64,000 nt of DNA from JAXLQL01 sp046331625 (GTDB taxonomy: Bacteria > Acidobacteriota > Terriglobia > Bryobacterales > Bryobacteraceae). The stretch is from NCBI GenBank assembly GCA_046331625.1, contig JAXLQL010000004.1, positions 310,001 to 374,000 of the forward strand, read 5' to 3'. Made by a program: the position numbers and the translations under genes. The notes beneath the pieces are model-generated. The model was not told the origin of the DNA. It saw only the letters and a program-made list of their open reading frames with translations, and did not search any database. Position 1 is the stretch's first letter, and the number at the start of each line of letters is the position of its first letter. Of this stretch, positions 9,718 through 18,370 are shown piece after piece.

Positions 9718-10878
9718 ATGTCGAGAGTCGCCCTCGTATTTGCCGCGTTCGCTACCATCGCGTTCGCGCAGCCACCCGGCGGTCCGCGCCGCGTCGTGTC
9801 GCCGGAAGTTCACCCGGACCGCCGCATCACCTTCCGCATCGCCGGACCGAAAGCCGCTGATGTCGCCGTGCTCTTCGGCGAAGGCGGCGCTCCGAAACCG
9901 CATCCGATGACCAAGGGCGACGACGGCGTGTGGAGCGCGACCGTTGGTCCGGTGGCGCCGGAGATCTACACGTACTCGTTCCTCGTGGGTGGCGTCAAGA
10001 CGATCGATCTCGCGAACCCGATTCTGAAGGTGGGCGCGGCGATCGATGCCAGTGTGGTCGAGGTGCTCGGCGATCCTCCTCGCTTCGATCAGGTGCAGGC
10101 GGTCCCGCACGGGTCCATCAATATCCACACGTACGCGTCCGCGGTGAGCAAAACACAACGTGGGCTTTATGTTTACGTGCCGCCTGGCTACGCGGCCGAA
10201 CGCGGAAAGCGCTATCCGGTGCTGTACCTCTGGCACGGCGGCGGCGGAGCCGAACAGGACTGGAGCCGCGACGGGCGCGCAGGCGTCATCCTCGACAACC
10301 TCGTCGCGCAGAAGAAGACCGTGCCGATGCTCATCGTGATGCCGAACAACGTGCCCGGAGCTCCCGCTCCCGGTGTTGCCGCCGGAGCGCCCGTTCCCGC
10401 AACCGGTGCGGGCGGAGCCAACTATCCGATGCTGAAGCGCGAGTTGCTCGAAGAGATCATCCCGTTCGTGGCGAGCCACTATCGCACCATTGAAAAGCGC
10501 GAGAGCCGCGCAATCGCCGGACTCTCCGCGGGCGGCGGAACCACGATGAACGTGGGCTTGTCGACCCTCGATTCATTCGCCTGGGTGGCCGAGTTCAGCT
10601 CCGGCATCTTCGGCGGAACCGCCGCTTATGCGCAGACGTTCGACATCGAAAAGATCGCGCCCGGCTTCTACAAAGATCCGGCGGCGGTCAACAAAAAGCT
10701 GAAGTTGTTCTACATGTCGTGCGGCACGGAAGACCCGCGCATGCCGTTCCAGAAGAAGGCTCTCGAGGATTTCCGCAGCCACCGCATCGAAGTGACCTTC
10801 GCTGAATTTCCCGGCGCGCACGAGTGGAAGGTGTGGCGTCATTCGCTCGCCGATCTGGCTCCGAAACTGTTCCGCTGA
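9718..10878 (+). CDS. secreted esterase with N-terminal CBM48-like domain (Fes/IroE-type alpha/beta hydrolase)
   Basis: 386 residues, starting at MSRVALVFAAFATIAFAQ (signal peptide). Residues about 25-110 form an E-set/CBM48-like domain (RITFRIAGPKAADVAVLFGE ... YTYSFLVGGVKTIDLANP). Residues about 130-386 are an alpha/beta hydrolase of the putative-esterase family: oxyanion region YLWHGGGG, nucleophile elbow GLSAGG (Ser270), likely catalytic His in FPGAHEWKVWR. Related enzymes are xylan acetyl or feruloyl esterases. The ceramidase-like gene starts 11 bases after the stop, suggesting an operon. The exact ester substrate cannot be read from sequence. Confidence 0.87.
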   Translation: MSRVALVFAAFATIAFAQPPGGPRRVVSPEVHPDRRITFRIAGPKAADVAVLFGEGGAPKPHPMTKGDDGVWSATVGPVAPEIYTYSFLVGGVKTIDLANPILKVGAAIDASVVEVLGDPPRFDQVQAVPHGSINIHTYASAVSKTQRGLYVYVPPGYAAERGKRYPVLYLWHGGGGAEQDWSRDGRAGVILDNLVAQKKTVPMLIVMPNNVPGAPAPGVAAGAPVPATGAGGANYPMLKRELLEEIIPFVASHYRTIEKRESRAIAGLSAGGGTTMNVGLSTLDSFAWVAEFSSGIFGGTAAYAQTFDIEKIAPGFYKDPAAVNKKLKLFYMSCGTEDPRMPFQKKALEDFRSHRIEVTFAEFPGAHEWKVWRHSLADLAPKLFR

Positions 10879-10889
10879 AAGAGGCTCAT

Positions 10890-12284
10890 TTGAAAAAGAA
10901 CCTGAAACTGCTGCTCGCCGGTTTGGCGATCGCAGCTTCGCTGGCAAGCGCAGCCCCGCAGCGAGGAAGCTTGAAGGTGGGAGCGGCCCGCGTCGACATC
11001 ACGCCGCCCGCGAATCCCGAGTATCCGGCTTCAGGCAAATACGAACACGAGCGCTTGTACGTTCGCGCCATCGTGCTCGACAACGGCGCCACGCGCGCGG
11101 CGATCATCGGCGCCGACCAGAGCGGCGTCAGCGAAGACGTGTTCCTCTCGGCTTCCAAGCAAGTGGCGGCGGAGCTCGATTGCCCGGTAGCGAACGTGAT
11201 CATGTCGGCGACCCACTCGCATAGCGCGATCCGCTCGGGACCGCCCGCGCCTGGCCAAGCGCGGCCTCCGCAGCAGGCAGTGGCTCCCACGGTAGCCGCG
11301 ATTCTCGATGCCGTCAAGCAAGCGAAGGCGAAGCTGCAGCCTGCGCAGGTGGGCTTCGGAACGGGAGCTTCCTATCTCAACGTGGCCCGCGACACAGTGA
11401 GCGAACAGACGCACAAGTGGACGCAGTCCGCGAATCTCGATGCAGCGTCGGACAAGACGGTGGCCGTGGTGACCTTCACCGCGCCTTCGGGCGAGCCGAT
11501 CGCTGCGTACGTCAACTACGCGATGCATCCTGTGAACGGGTACCTGGTGGGGATCACCAGTGCGGACTTCCCTGGTGCAGCGTGCCGCTATGTGGAGCAG
11601 GCCTTTGACGACAAGATGGTGACCGTGTTTTCGCAGGGTGCCTCGGGCGACCAGAATCCGCTGCTGATGCGCCCCGCGACGAACGCGCTCGCTTCGAAGT
11701 CCGGCGTGAAGATCACGGGATACGAGTTGGTGCGCGAAGAAGTGGAAGGCCCGCTGCGCGAGGGCAAGGTTCCGCACGGCAAGCTCGACCCGAAAGTGGC
11801 GGACCGCTTCGAGCGCTGGATCGAGTCCGAAGGGATGATGCTCGGCGAAGAAGTGATCCGGGTGATGACGAATACGAAGAAGCGCTCCGGCGAGGTGGCG
11901 ATCCAGGGCGAGCAGCGGTCACTCACTTGCGCCGGGCGCGTGCGGACCAACACGGGTCGCGAGGGCGAGCCGGGTACCTACCAGGATGGCGACCCGGTGG
12001 TGTTCCGCCTCGGGATGCTGGGGATTGGCGACGTCGCGCTGGCGACGGTGAATGCGGAGATCTACACCATGATCTCGCAGAGATTGAAGAAGCAGTCGCC
12101 GATGGCGAATACGGTGATGGTGACGCTCGCTAACGGCCGGGCGAACTCGGGGTACGTACCGAACGATGCGTCGTTTGGAGCGTACACGTTTCAGGTGTTG
12201 GGGTCGCGCTTGAAGCCTGGGTGCGCCGAGCAGGGGATTGCGAATACGCTGACGGAGATGATTGGGCAGTACGCGAGTAAGTAG
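10890..12284 (+). CDS. neutral/alkaline non-lysosomal ceramidase-like protein
   Basis: 464 residues from TTG at 10890, chosen because GAGG lies just upstream and the frame then opens with a clean signal peptide (KKNLKLLLAGLAIAASLASA). Family features: GAARVDITPP at the mature N-terminus, the metal-binding ATHSHSA, and VFSQGASGDQNPLL. Neutral ceramidases are zinc amidases acting on the ceramide N-acyl bond. Many environmental bacterial homologues have no known substrate and lack the C-terminal Ig-like domain, as here. It is probably co-transcribed with the esterase upstream. Confidence 0.87.
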   Translation: MKKNLKLLLAGLAIAASLASAAPQRGSLKVGAARVDITPPANPEYPASGKYEHERLYVRAIVLDNGATRAAIIGADQSGVSEDVFLSASKQVAAELDCPVANVIMSATHSHSAIRSGPPAPGQARPPQQAVAPTVAAILDAVKQAKAKLQPAQVGFGTGASYLNVARDTVSEQTHKWTQSANLDAASDKTVAVVTFTAPSGEPIAAYVNYAMHPVNGYLVGITSADFPGAACRYVEQAFDDKMVTVFSQGASGDQNPLLMRPATNALASKSGVKITGYELVREEVEGPLREGKVPHGKLDPKVADRFERWIESEGMMLGEEVIRVMTNTKKRSGEVAIQGEQRSLTCAGRVRTNTGREGEPGTYQDGDPVVFRLGMLGIGDVALATVNAEIYTMISQRLKKQSPMANTVMVTLANGRANSGYVPNDASFGAYTFQVLGSRLKPGCAEQGIANTLTEMIGQYASK

Positions 12285-12344
12285 GGCCGTAAGTCCTCGG
12301 TTCTCGAGAAACATCCGGCTTGCCCCGACTGCTTCGCTTCTGCC

Positions 12345-12632
12345 GATGCCATCCCGAGCGACCGGATCCGGCTCAGGCTCGCAGGTCGAGTTGTCCTCCG
12401 GCGACACCGCGATCGGCGCTCCAGCGTTCACGAACTCGCGCCCGAATGCATCCCGCAACCACGCCGACACCGAGTGGGCCACATTCACGTGGAGCCGCGT
12501 CTTTCGCGCAAGCGGGACCAGTTCTCCTTCGATCAACTCGTCCAACTCCCCAGCAACGATGAGGCGCTCGCACTCGTCACGAGTCCGCCGGTTGCCAGCG
12601 GGCAGCGGAAGCAGCGCGAAATCAACCGCCAT
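12345..12632 (-). pseudogene. Uma2 family endonuclease remnant, N-terminal half only
   Basis: Reading from 12632, MAVDFALLPLPAGN, TRDECERLIVAGELDELIEG and EDNSTCEPEPDPVA match the N-terminal half of Uma2/DUF820 proteins. Homology stops near 12345, and the catalytic C-terminal half (VVEVADTTL ... YWILD, as in the intact copy at 59122) is missing. The frame then runs antisense into the ceramidase-like gene without resembling a protein. It directly follows the C-terminal remnant of another copy. Confidence 0.65.
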
Positions 12633-12639
12633 CTTACCC

Positions 12640-13040
12640 AGCCACGGAAACAAATCGTCCACCGCCACCGAAACCCCTTCCGCCGAAACCAGCGAGATCG
12701 CTCGCCCGGCCCTCGAGTAGCCACGCTCGCAAACGCTCCCCACTCGACTCCCGGTGCACAGTCACCCGCCGCAGATTCAAGTCGAGCACCCAATACTCGT
12801 CCACCCAGCCCGCGCATACAGATAGCGCTTGGTCGTGAGGTCATGGCGCAAAGTGGTATCGGAACCTCGATCAGCAGCAGTAACGTAATCCGTCCCCGCG
12901 AGGGCGGCGTTCCAGAAACTCTGGCTTACTTCCCGCCAATACCGCAAGATCGGGCTCGGGCTCCGAGTATCCGAGGTCCGGACCCGGGCGTCCCATGTGG
13001 CAGGTCGCTCTCGCCCAAAGCGGCAGCACAGCGGCAGACA
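12640..13040 (-). pseudogene. Uma2 family endonuclease remnant, C-terminal half, multiply frameshifted
   Basis: Uma2 motifs appear in order on the minus strand but in different frames: SEPEPDLAVLAG in one, SDTTLRHDLTTKRYLYARAG in a second, and VDEYWVLDLNLRRVTVHRES back in the first. At least two or three indels and a TGA interrupt the gene. The first half of the domain is absent at the 5' side, next to the MazF stop at 13049. This is a decayed gene. Confidence 0.75.
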
Positions 13041-13048
13041 TAACTTCC

Positions 13049-13372
13049 CTATATCAACTCCACCCACCCCAACGCATGCCCCATAGCCCGCTTCAGATCC
13101 GCATGCCGCGAGATGCCGAGGACCCCTGCCCGCTTCACCAACGCGTCGCGCCCGACCGTTCGCAGATTGTCGCAGTTGATCGCGCATGAGCTCTTCATCC
13201 CTTCGCGCGGACCCAAAAGCACCTCCTGCGCGATTCCGCGGATCGTAGTCGTGATTTCGGCAACCAGAAACTTGTTGAGGTATTCGTATGCACTGTCGCG
13301 GCTCAGCAGCAGAACTGGACGCCGGCCCACCGGCGGTGGTAAGGTTGCCCACCAGATCTCATACTGTTTCAC
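13049..13372 (-). CDS. mazF: MazF/PemK-type toxin
   Basis: 107 residues with the typical start KQYEIWWATLPPPVGRRPVL (the W-x-A-x-L ... G-RPV pattern of the PemK/MazF SH3-like barrel), then VAEITTTIRG and LGPREGMKSSCAINCDNLRTV. The Ser-Cys-x-x-N-C-D-N segment is the conserved RNase region. These toxins are mRNA interferases. The gene overlaps the upstream antitoxin by four bases (ATGA), which gives translational coupling. The full family length suggests it is intact. Confidence 0.9.
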   Translation of the reverse strand: MKQYEIWWATLPPPVGRRPVLLLSRDSAYEYLNKFLVAEITTTIRGIAQEVLLGPREGMKSSCAINCDNLRTVGRDALVKRAGVLGISRHADLKRAMGHALGWVELI

Positions 13373-13587
13373 GGCCGGAACTCCTCGGCGTTCGACCAGT
13401 CATCGGCATCGTCCGCGGAGTCCGGCGTCTGTTGGTAGGCACGCCGCGTCCGCTCTTCTTCGGCATCCATGATTGCTTTCAACAAGGCCTTGCGCACGAA
13501 GTCGGCGCGCTTGCGCTCGGCTGGTGGCGCCACCCGGTTGAGCAGGTCATAGACATTGTCATCCACCTGAATCAGTATCGACTTCAT
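13369..13587 (-). CDS. ribbon-helix-helix antitoxin of the MazF pair
   Basis: 72 residues. The N-terminus (KSILIQVDDNVYDLLNRVAP) fits a short beta-strand followed by the helices of a CopG/MazE9-like RHH domain (RKRADFVRKALLKAIMDAEE). The acidic, probably disordered C-terminus (SADDADDWSNAEEF) would wrap the toxin. It precedes and overlaps the toxin gene, the usual antitoxin-first order. The AT-rich palindrome over its start codon suggests autoregulation. Confidence 0.85.
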   Translation of the reverse strand: MKSILIQVDDNVYDLLNRVAPPAERKRADFVRKALLKAIMDAEEERTRRAYQQTPDSADDADDWSNAEEFRP

Positions 13588-13607
13588 ATATATATGAGTA
13601 TATCAAC
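13585..13607 (-). promoter_or_regulatory. AT-rich promoter/operator of the MazF module
   Basis: The perfect palindrome CATATATATATG at 13585-13596 overlaps the antitoxin ATG, followed by GAGTATATC. In this GC-rich region it stands out sharply. RHH antitoxins bind short palindromes over their own promoters, so an operator is likely. The -10/-35 hexamers cannot be fixed. Confidence 0.5.
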
Positions 13608-13967
13608 TTGCTCTATGTCCGCCTGGCTCGCTACTCTGGTCTACCAGTTCGTGTGTCGGAAAGTTCGTAACCCCAACCCCCTCATTCACTTCCCCAGATC
13701 GATTTTGAAAACACCTTCGACGTCGCCGCTACTCTCGTAGTGGAACATCCCGCATTGCTGCGGACGTCGAAAGGAGCACTCACCCGATGCAAAGGCAAAT
13801 TTGCAAAACGAACTACCCCGCGAATGCAGGAGCCATCGGAACCACTCCGCCCCAACAAGCCGATCGGCGAAAACGAACCCACAACCCCTTTCCTTCCACC
13901 GCGCCCTTCCGCGAAACCCACCGCCGTTGACCCGACCTCCCGCCCCATGACACAATTCCCTTAACCC
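13608..13967. other. spacer upstream of the formate dehydrogenase operon
   Basis: No gene is supported. A 47-codon plus-strand frame at 13787-13930 has an AGGAG about 10 bases upstream, but its low-complexity Pro/Arg/Thr product resembles no protein. The regulatory region of the operon should lie here, but I see no recognisable operator. Confidence 0.4.
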
Positions 13968-16900
13968 ATGCCGACCGAACTTTCGAGAAGGGGCTTTCTG
14001 TCCTCCGCCGGCTCCGGTGCCACACTCGCCACGGCCTTCGGCTTTGACCTCCAACCTGCCCAGGCCGCCGTCCGCGAACTCAAGATCTCGCGCACCACGC
14101 AGACCCACTCCGTCTGCCCCTACTGCGCCGTTGGCTGCTCCGTGCTCATCCACACCCTCGGCGACAAGGCGAAGAACGTGAAACCCGCCGTCGTCCACAT
14201 CGAAGGCGACCCCGATTCGCCCGTCAACAAAGGCACGCTCTGCCCCAAGGGTGCGTCGCTCAAAGAGTTCGTCCATAGCGACCGCCGCCTCACCCAGCCC
14301 CTCCACCGCGCTCCCGGCGCCAAAGACTGGACCCCCATCTCCTGGGAAGAAGCCATCCCCAAGATGGCCCGGCTCATCAAACAATCTCGTGACGCTGCGT
14401 TTCAAACAAAAGACGCAAAAGGCCGAACGGTCAACCGCCTCGACAACATCGTCATGATGGGCGGCTGCACCGATACCAACGAGGTCAACTTCCTGTTGAG
14501 CCGCTTCCGCTTCGGCCTCGGGATCCTGCCTTACGAAAACCAGGCCCGTCTTTGACACGGCCCCACGGTGGCCAGTCTGGCCGCGACTTTCGGTAGAGGA
14601 GCCATGACCAACGGATGGGGCGACGTCGCCAATGCCGACGTGGTGCTGGTCATGGGCGGCAACCCCGCCGAGAACCACCCCGTCGGTTTCCGCTTTGTCA
14701 TGGAAGCGCGCCGCAAGCGCAAAGCCAAGGTCGTCTGCATCGACCCGCGCTTCAGCCGCACCGCCGCCGTCTCCGATGCCTACGTGCCCATCCGCTCGGG
14801 CACCGACATCGCCTTCCTCGGCGGACTCATCCACTACGCCATCTCCACCGGCCGCTATCAGGCCGAGTACGTGCGCCAGCACACCAACGCCCCGTTCCTC
14901 GTCAAAGAAGGATACGGCTTCGCTGATGGCCACTTCACCGGTTGGGACGAGCAGAAGCATGCCTACGACAAAGCGAGTTGGCAGTACGAGCTCGATGGCG
15001 CGGGCTACGCGAAAGTCGACCCGACCATGGAACATCCGCGTTCGGTGTTCCAGCTCATGAAGCAGCACTACTCGCGCTACACGCCGGAGAAGGTTTCGGA
15101 AATCTGCGGCTGCACGGCCGACGAGTTCAAGAAGGCCGCCGAGATGATCACCGTCGCGCACACGCCGGACAAAACCGGGACCGTGCTCTACGCGCTCGGC
15201 TGGACGCAGCATTCGCACTCGGTCCAATTGATCCACACCGCGGCCATGGTGCAGATGCTGATGGGCAACGTCGGAATGCCCGGAGGCGGCGTGAACGCAC
15301 AGCGCGGGCATGCCAATATCCAAGGCGCCACGGACATGGGGTCGTGGACGAACCTGCCTGGCTATCTCAAGATCCCGCGCGCCAATCAAACAAATCTCGA
15401 CGAGTTCGTGAAGGCGAACACGCCCAAGCCATTGCGCCCCGACGCGATGAACTACTGGGGCAACACGAACAAGTTCACCGTCAGCCTGTTCAAGTCCTAC
15501 TACGGCGAGAACGCCAAGCGCGAGAACGGCTTCGGATACGACTGGCTCCCCAAGCTCGCCGAGGGCGAGAACCTGAGCTGGGGCTACTTCTTCGATCGCA
15601 TGTATCAGGGCAAGGTGGAGGGCCTCGTTTCGTTCGGCATGAATCCGGTGGCCAACGGTCCGAACACGCAGAAGATGCTCGGCGCATTGTCGAAGCTGAA
15701 GTGGATGATCGTCGCCGAGAACTTCGAAACCGAAACCGCGGCCTTCTGGCGTGCCAAGCCGCTCGCCGAACAGTATTATCCGGGCGCCGCCGATCCGGCG
15801 AACATCCAGACCGAAGTCTTCCTGTTGCCCGCTGCGTGCTTCGCCGAGAAAGACGGCGCTTTCGTCAACTCCTCGCGCTGGCTGCAATGGAAAGACCAGG
15901 CGCTCGATCCACCTGGCGACGCGCTCCGCGATCAGGAAATCATCGCGCGATTGTTCCTCGCCATTCGCGAGCTCTATCAGAAGGAAGGCGGCGCAGCGCC
16001 CGAACCTCTGTTGAACATGGCGTGGCCGTACGCCGCGCCGGCATCGCCGTCGCTCGCGGATGTCGCTCGCGAGTTGAACGGCCGTGACCTGACCACCGGC
16101 AAGCAGCTCAACGGATTCGCCGAGCTCAAAGACGACGGGTCCACCGCATGCGGCAACTGGATCTATTCGGGCTCGTGGACCGAAGCCGGCAACCAAATGG
16201 CGCGCCGCGGACAAGAGGATCCGACGGCGTTGAATCTTTATCCGCAGTGGGCGTGGAGTTGGCCCGCCAATCGCCGCATTCTCTACAACCGCGCATCCGT
16301 GGACAAAGACGGAAAGCCCTGGGATCCCACGCGTGCTCCCATCAAATGGAATGCGCAGATCGGCCGCTGGGTGGGTGACACACCTGACTACAAGGCCGAC
16401 GCTCCGCCCGACAAGTTCTCGGCGTTCATCATGCTTCCCGAGGGCGTCGCCAAGTTCTTCGCGGCTGACCTCGCCGAAGGGCCGTTCCCCGAGCACTACG
16501 AGCCCGCCGAATCGCCGGTCGCGAATCCGCTTCATCCCAACGTTTCGTTCAACCCGGTAGCAAAGAAGTTCACGGCCGATGTCGACAAGTTCGGTGCACC
16601 CGAGCAGTATCCATATGTGGGAATCACCTACCGGCTCACCGAGCATTTCCACTACTGGACCAAACACACGGCCGGATCGAGCGAACTGCAATCGCATTTC
16701 TTCGTGGAGTTACCCGAGGAGTTAGCGCACGAGAAAGGGATTAAGTCCGGCGACAAAGTTCGCGTAACCTCTGCGCGCGGAAAAGTGGAAGGCTTCGCGC
16801 TCGTAACCAAGCGCATGAAGCCGCTGAAGATCGCGGGTAAGACCGTATATCACGTCGGGCTCCCGATCCACTGGGGCTTCCTCGGCAAAGTCTCCGGTCC

Positions 16901-16991
16901 GCTCATCAACAACCTCACCGCATCGGTGTTCGACCCCAACTCGGGAACCCCGGAATACAAGGGTTTCCTGGTGAACCTGGAGAAAGCCTGA
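13968..16991 (+). CDS. fdnG: formate dehydrogenase-N/O alpha subunit, selenoprotein (Sec196)
   Basis: 1007 residues if the in-frame TGA at 14553-14555 is read as selenocysteine. It catalyses formate to CO2 at a bis-MGD molybdenum or tungsten site in the periplasm. A Tat signal (SRRGFL, residues 6-11) is followed by the [4Fe-4S] motif Cys50-x2-Cys53-x3-Cys57 ... Cys92. Around the TGA the protein reads NQARL-U-HGPTVASLAATFGRGAM, as in E. coli FdnG, which also has Sec196. Homology continues to the end (NPLHPNV, YRLTEHFHYWTKH, GIPIHWG-like LPIHWGF). It is intact: the TGA is the only interruption and codon use is normal on both sides. Tools that treat TGA as stop would split it at 14555/14568. Beta and gamma subunit genes follow. 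Confidence 0.95.
14553..14593 (+). promoter_or_regulatory. selenocysteine codon and bacterial SECIS-like hairpin
   Basis: TGACACGGCCCCACGG begins as in E. coli fdhF. About 14 bases after the TGA, GGCCAGTCTGGCC (14570-14582) can form a GC stem with an AGUCU-type loop, resembling the AGGUCU loop that SelB recognises. The upper-hairpin distance from the UGA is close to that in E. coli. Confidence 0.75.
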
Positions 16992-17054
16992 TGCCACTCT
17001 CCACCCGGCTCTCTCGTTCAGCCTTCTGTCCCTGTAGTGCAGGGTCTTCCCAAT

Positions 17055-17140
17055 GTGGGGCAGGCTTCAGCCTGCGCGGGACTTCAGTCCCGCTGTCCGA
17101 TGTAGGGCGGGCTTTAGCCAGCGCGGGACTTCAGTCCCGC
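17055..17140. repeat. two REP-like double palindromes in the fdnG-fdnH spacer
   Basis: Each unit of about 39 bases contains two adjacent hairpins: CAGGCTTCAGCCTG (or GGGCTTTAGCCAG) and then GCGGGACTTCAGTCCCGC. Copies lie at 17055-17093 and 17102-17140, head to tail. No gene is present between 16992 and 17187. Confidence 0.85.
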
Positions 17141-17187
17141 CATCCGAGCCGCGCGCGTAAGCAACCGGTCCGCCGGGAGGCACTCTG

Positions 17188-17979
17188 ATGCCCCACACCG
17201 TCGCCAAACTCATCGACACCACCCTCTGCATCGGCTGCAAAGCCTGCGAGGTCGCCTGTCAACAGTGGAACGATCAGGAATTCACCCTCGGAACCTTCGG
17301 CGGCACTTACCAAACCATGCCGTCGCTCGAGCACAATTTCTGGAATCTCATCAAATTCAACGAATTCGAGCAAGACGGCTCCATGCACTGGCTCATGTCG
17401 AAGTATCAGTGCATGCACTGCGGCGACGCCGGATGCATGAAAGCCTGCCCCGCGCCCGGAGCCATCGTCCGCCGCGACAACGGCACCGTCGACCTCGAGC
17501 ACGACAACTGCATCGGCTGCGGCTACTGCATCACAGGATGCCCGTTCGACGTCCCGCGCCTGAGCCCCACCACCAAGAAGGTCTACAAGTGTTCGCTGTG
17601 TTCGGACCGCACCTCCGTCGGGCTCGAGCCCGCTTGCATCAAGACCTGTCCCACCAACTGCCTCACCTTCGGATCACGCGAGGAACTCGTCCGCAAAGCC
17701 GACTCACGCGCCGCTGAGCTCAAGTCCGATGGCAACGCCGACGCAGGCGTGTACAATCCCGCGGGCGTTGGAGGAACCAACGTCATCTACGTGCTCAAGC
17801 ACGCATCGCTGCCCGAGAAGTACGGTCTCCCCAAGGACCCCACCATCCCCTGGACCGTCTCTCTCTGGAAGGGCCCGGTGAAGTGGCTCGGCTCTCTCGT
17901 CTTCGCCGGCGGAATCCTCGGCGCGTTCTTCCACTACGTCCGCTATGGCCCCAAGCACGAAGAGGAGCCCCACTCATGA
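17188..17979 (+). CDS. fdnH: formate dehydrogenase iron-sulfur (beta) subunit
   Basis: 263 residues. Four ferredoxin-type cysteine groups would carry electrons from FdnG to the cytochrome: CIGCKACEVAC (Cys14/17/20/24), CMHCGDAGCMKAC, CIGCGYCITGC, and CSLCSDRT...CIKTC. A single C-terminal membrane anchor (about 232-252, WLGSLVFAGGILGAFFHYV) is typical of FDH-N/O beta subunits. There is no signal peptide of its own, since it travels with the Tat-exported alpha subunit. It lies 196 bases after fdnG, in a spacer filled by REP-like palindromes. Confidence 0.93.
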   Translation: MPHTVAKLIDTTLCIGCKACEVACQQWNDQEFTLGTFGGTYQTMPSLEHNFWNLIKFNEFEQDGSMHWLMSKYQCMHCGDAGCMKACPAPGAIVRRDNGTVDLEHDNCIGCGYCITGCPFDVPRLSPTTKKVYKCSLCSDRTSVGLEPACIKTCPTNCLTFGSREELVRKADSRAAELKSDGNADAGVYNPAGVGGTNVIYVLKHASLPEKYGLPKDPTIPWTVSLWKGPVKWLGSLVFAGGILGAFFHYVRYGPKHEEEPHS

Positions 17980-18068
17980 CGCCACACTACCACCGTGCTT
18001 TCGTCGCCGATTGCAGTTCAGCCGGCATGTGGCGCAGACTCCAGCCTGCATCAGAAATCGCCTTGCCG

Positions 18069-18342
18069 TGCAGGTCGGGCTTTAGCCAGCGCGGGACTTC
18101 AGTCCCGCTTCCGATGCGGGCATCTGCGTCAGTAGAACGCGCGCCTTGTTCACTCGCCGGTTATGCAATGACGATCAGCGATTGCGGCTCCGCCGCGATG
18201 TGGGGCAGGCTTCAGCCTGCGCGGGACTTCAGTCCCGCTCCCGGACCTCGCGTCGATGCTCGTAAGAACATACCGGCTTCGGCATTGGCACTGACCTTGC
18301 CGGGTAGGGCAGGCTTCGGCCTGCGCCGGACTTCAGTCCCGC
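18069..18342. repeat. three REP-like double palindromes in the fdnH-fdnI spacer
   Basis: Copies at 18069-18108, 18200-18238 and 18304-18342 share CAGGCTTCAGCCTG-type and GCGGGACTTCAGTCCCGC-type hairpins with the 17055-17140 pair. The third differs slightly (GGCTTCGGCC, GCCGGACTTC). The 17980-18370 spacer is otherwise gene-free, and I see no transposase of the RAYT type in the window. Confidence 0.85.
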
Positions 18343-18370
18343 CCCGCGACCGCCAGGGAGCGGCCATCGC

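Noticed and set aside
11919..12344. Continuation of the Uma2 remnant frame into the ceramidase-like gene
   Set aside because: Uma2 similarity ends near 12345; the rest is antisense chance reading.
13787..13930. 47-codon ORF upstream of fdnG
   Set aside because: It has a ribosome-binding-like AGGAG, but the low-complexity product resembles no protein.
14553..14567. Nonsense mutation splitting the formate dehydrogenase gene
   Set aside because: The TGA is at the known Sec position with the flanking motif intact and a SECIS-like hairpin, and both halves are in the same frame with normal codon use.
13686..16697. A 1003-codon open frame on the minus strand
   Set aside because: It lies antisense to the formate dehydrogenase alpha gene, which has strong homology throughout. 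It is an artefact of GC-rich codon bias.
17055..18342. CRISPR-like repeats
   Set aside because: The units are palindromic, unevenly spaced and do not alternate with spacers of uniform length; no cas gene is present.
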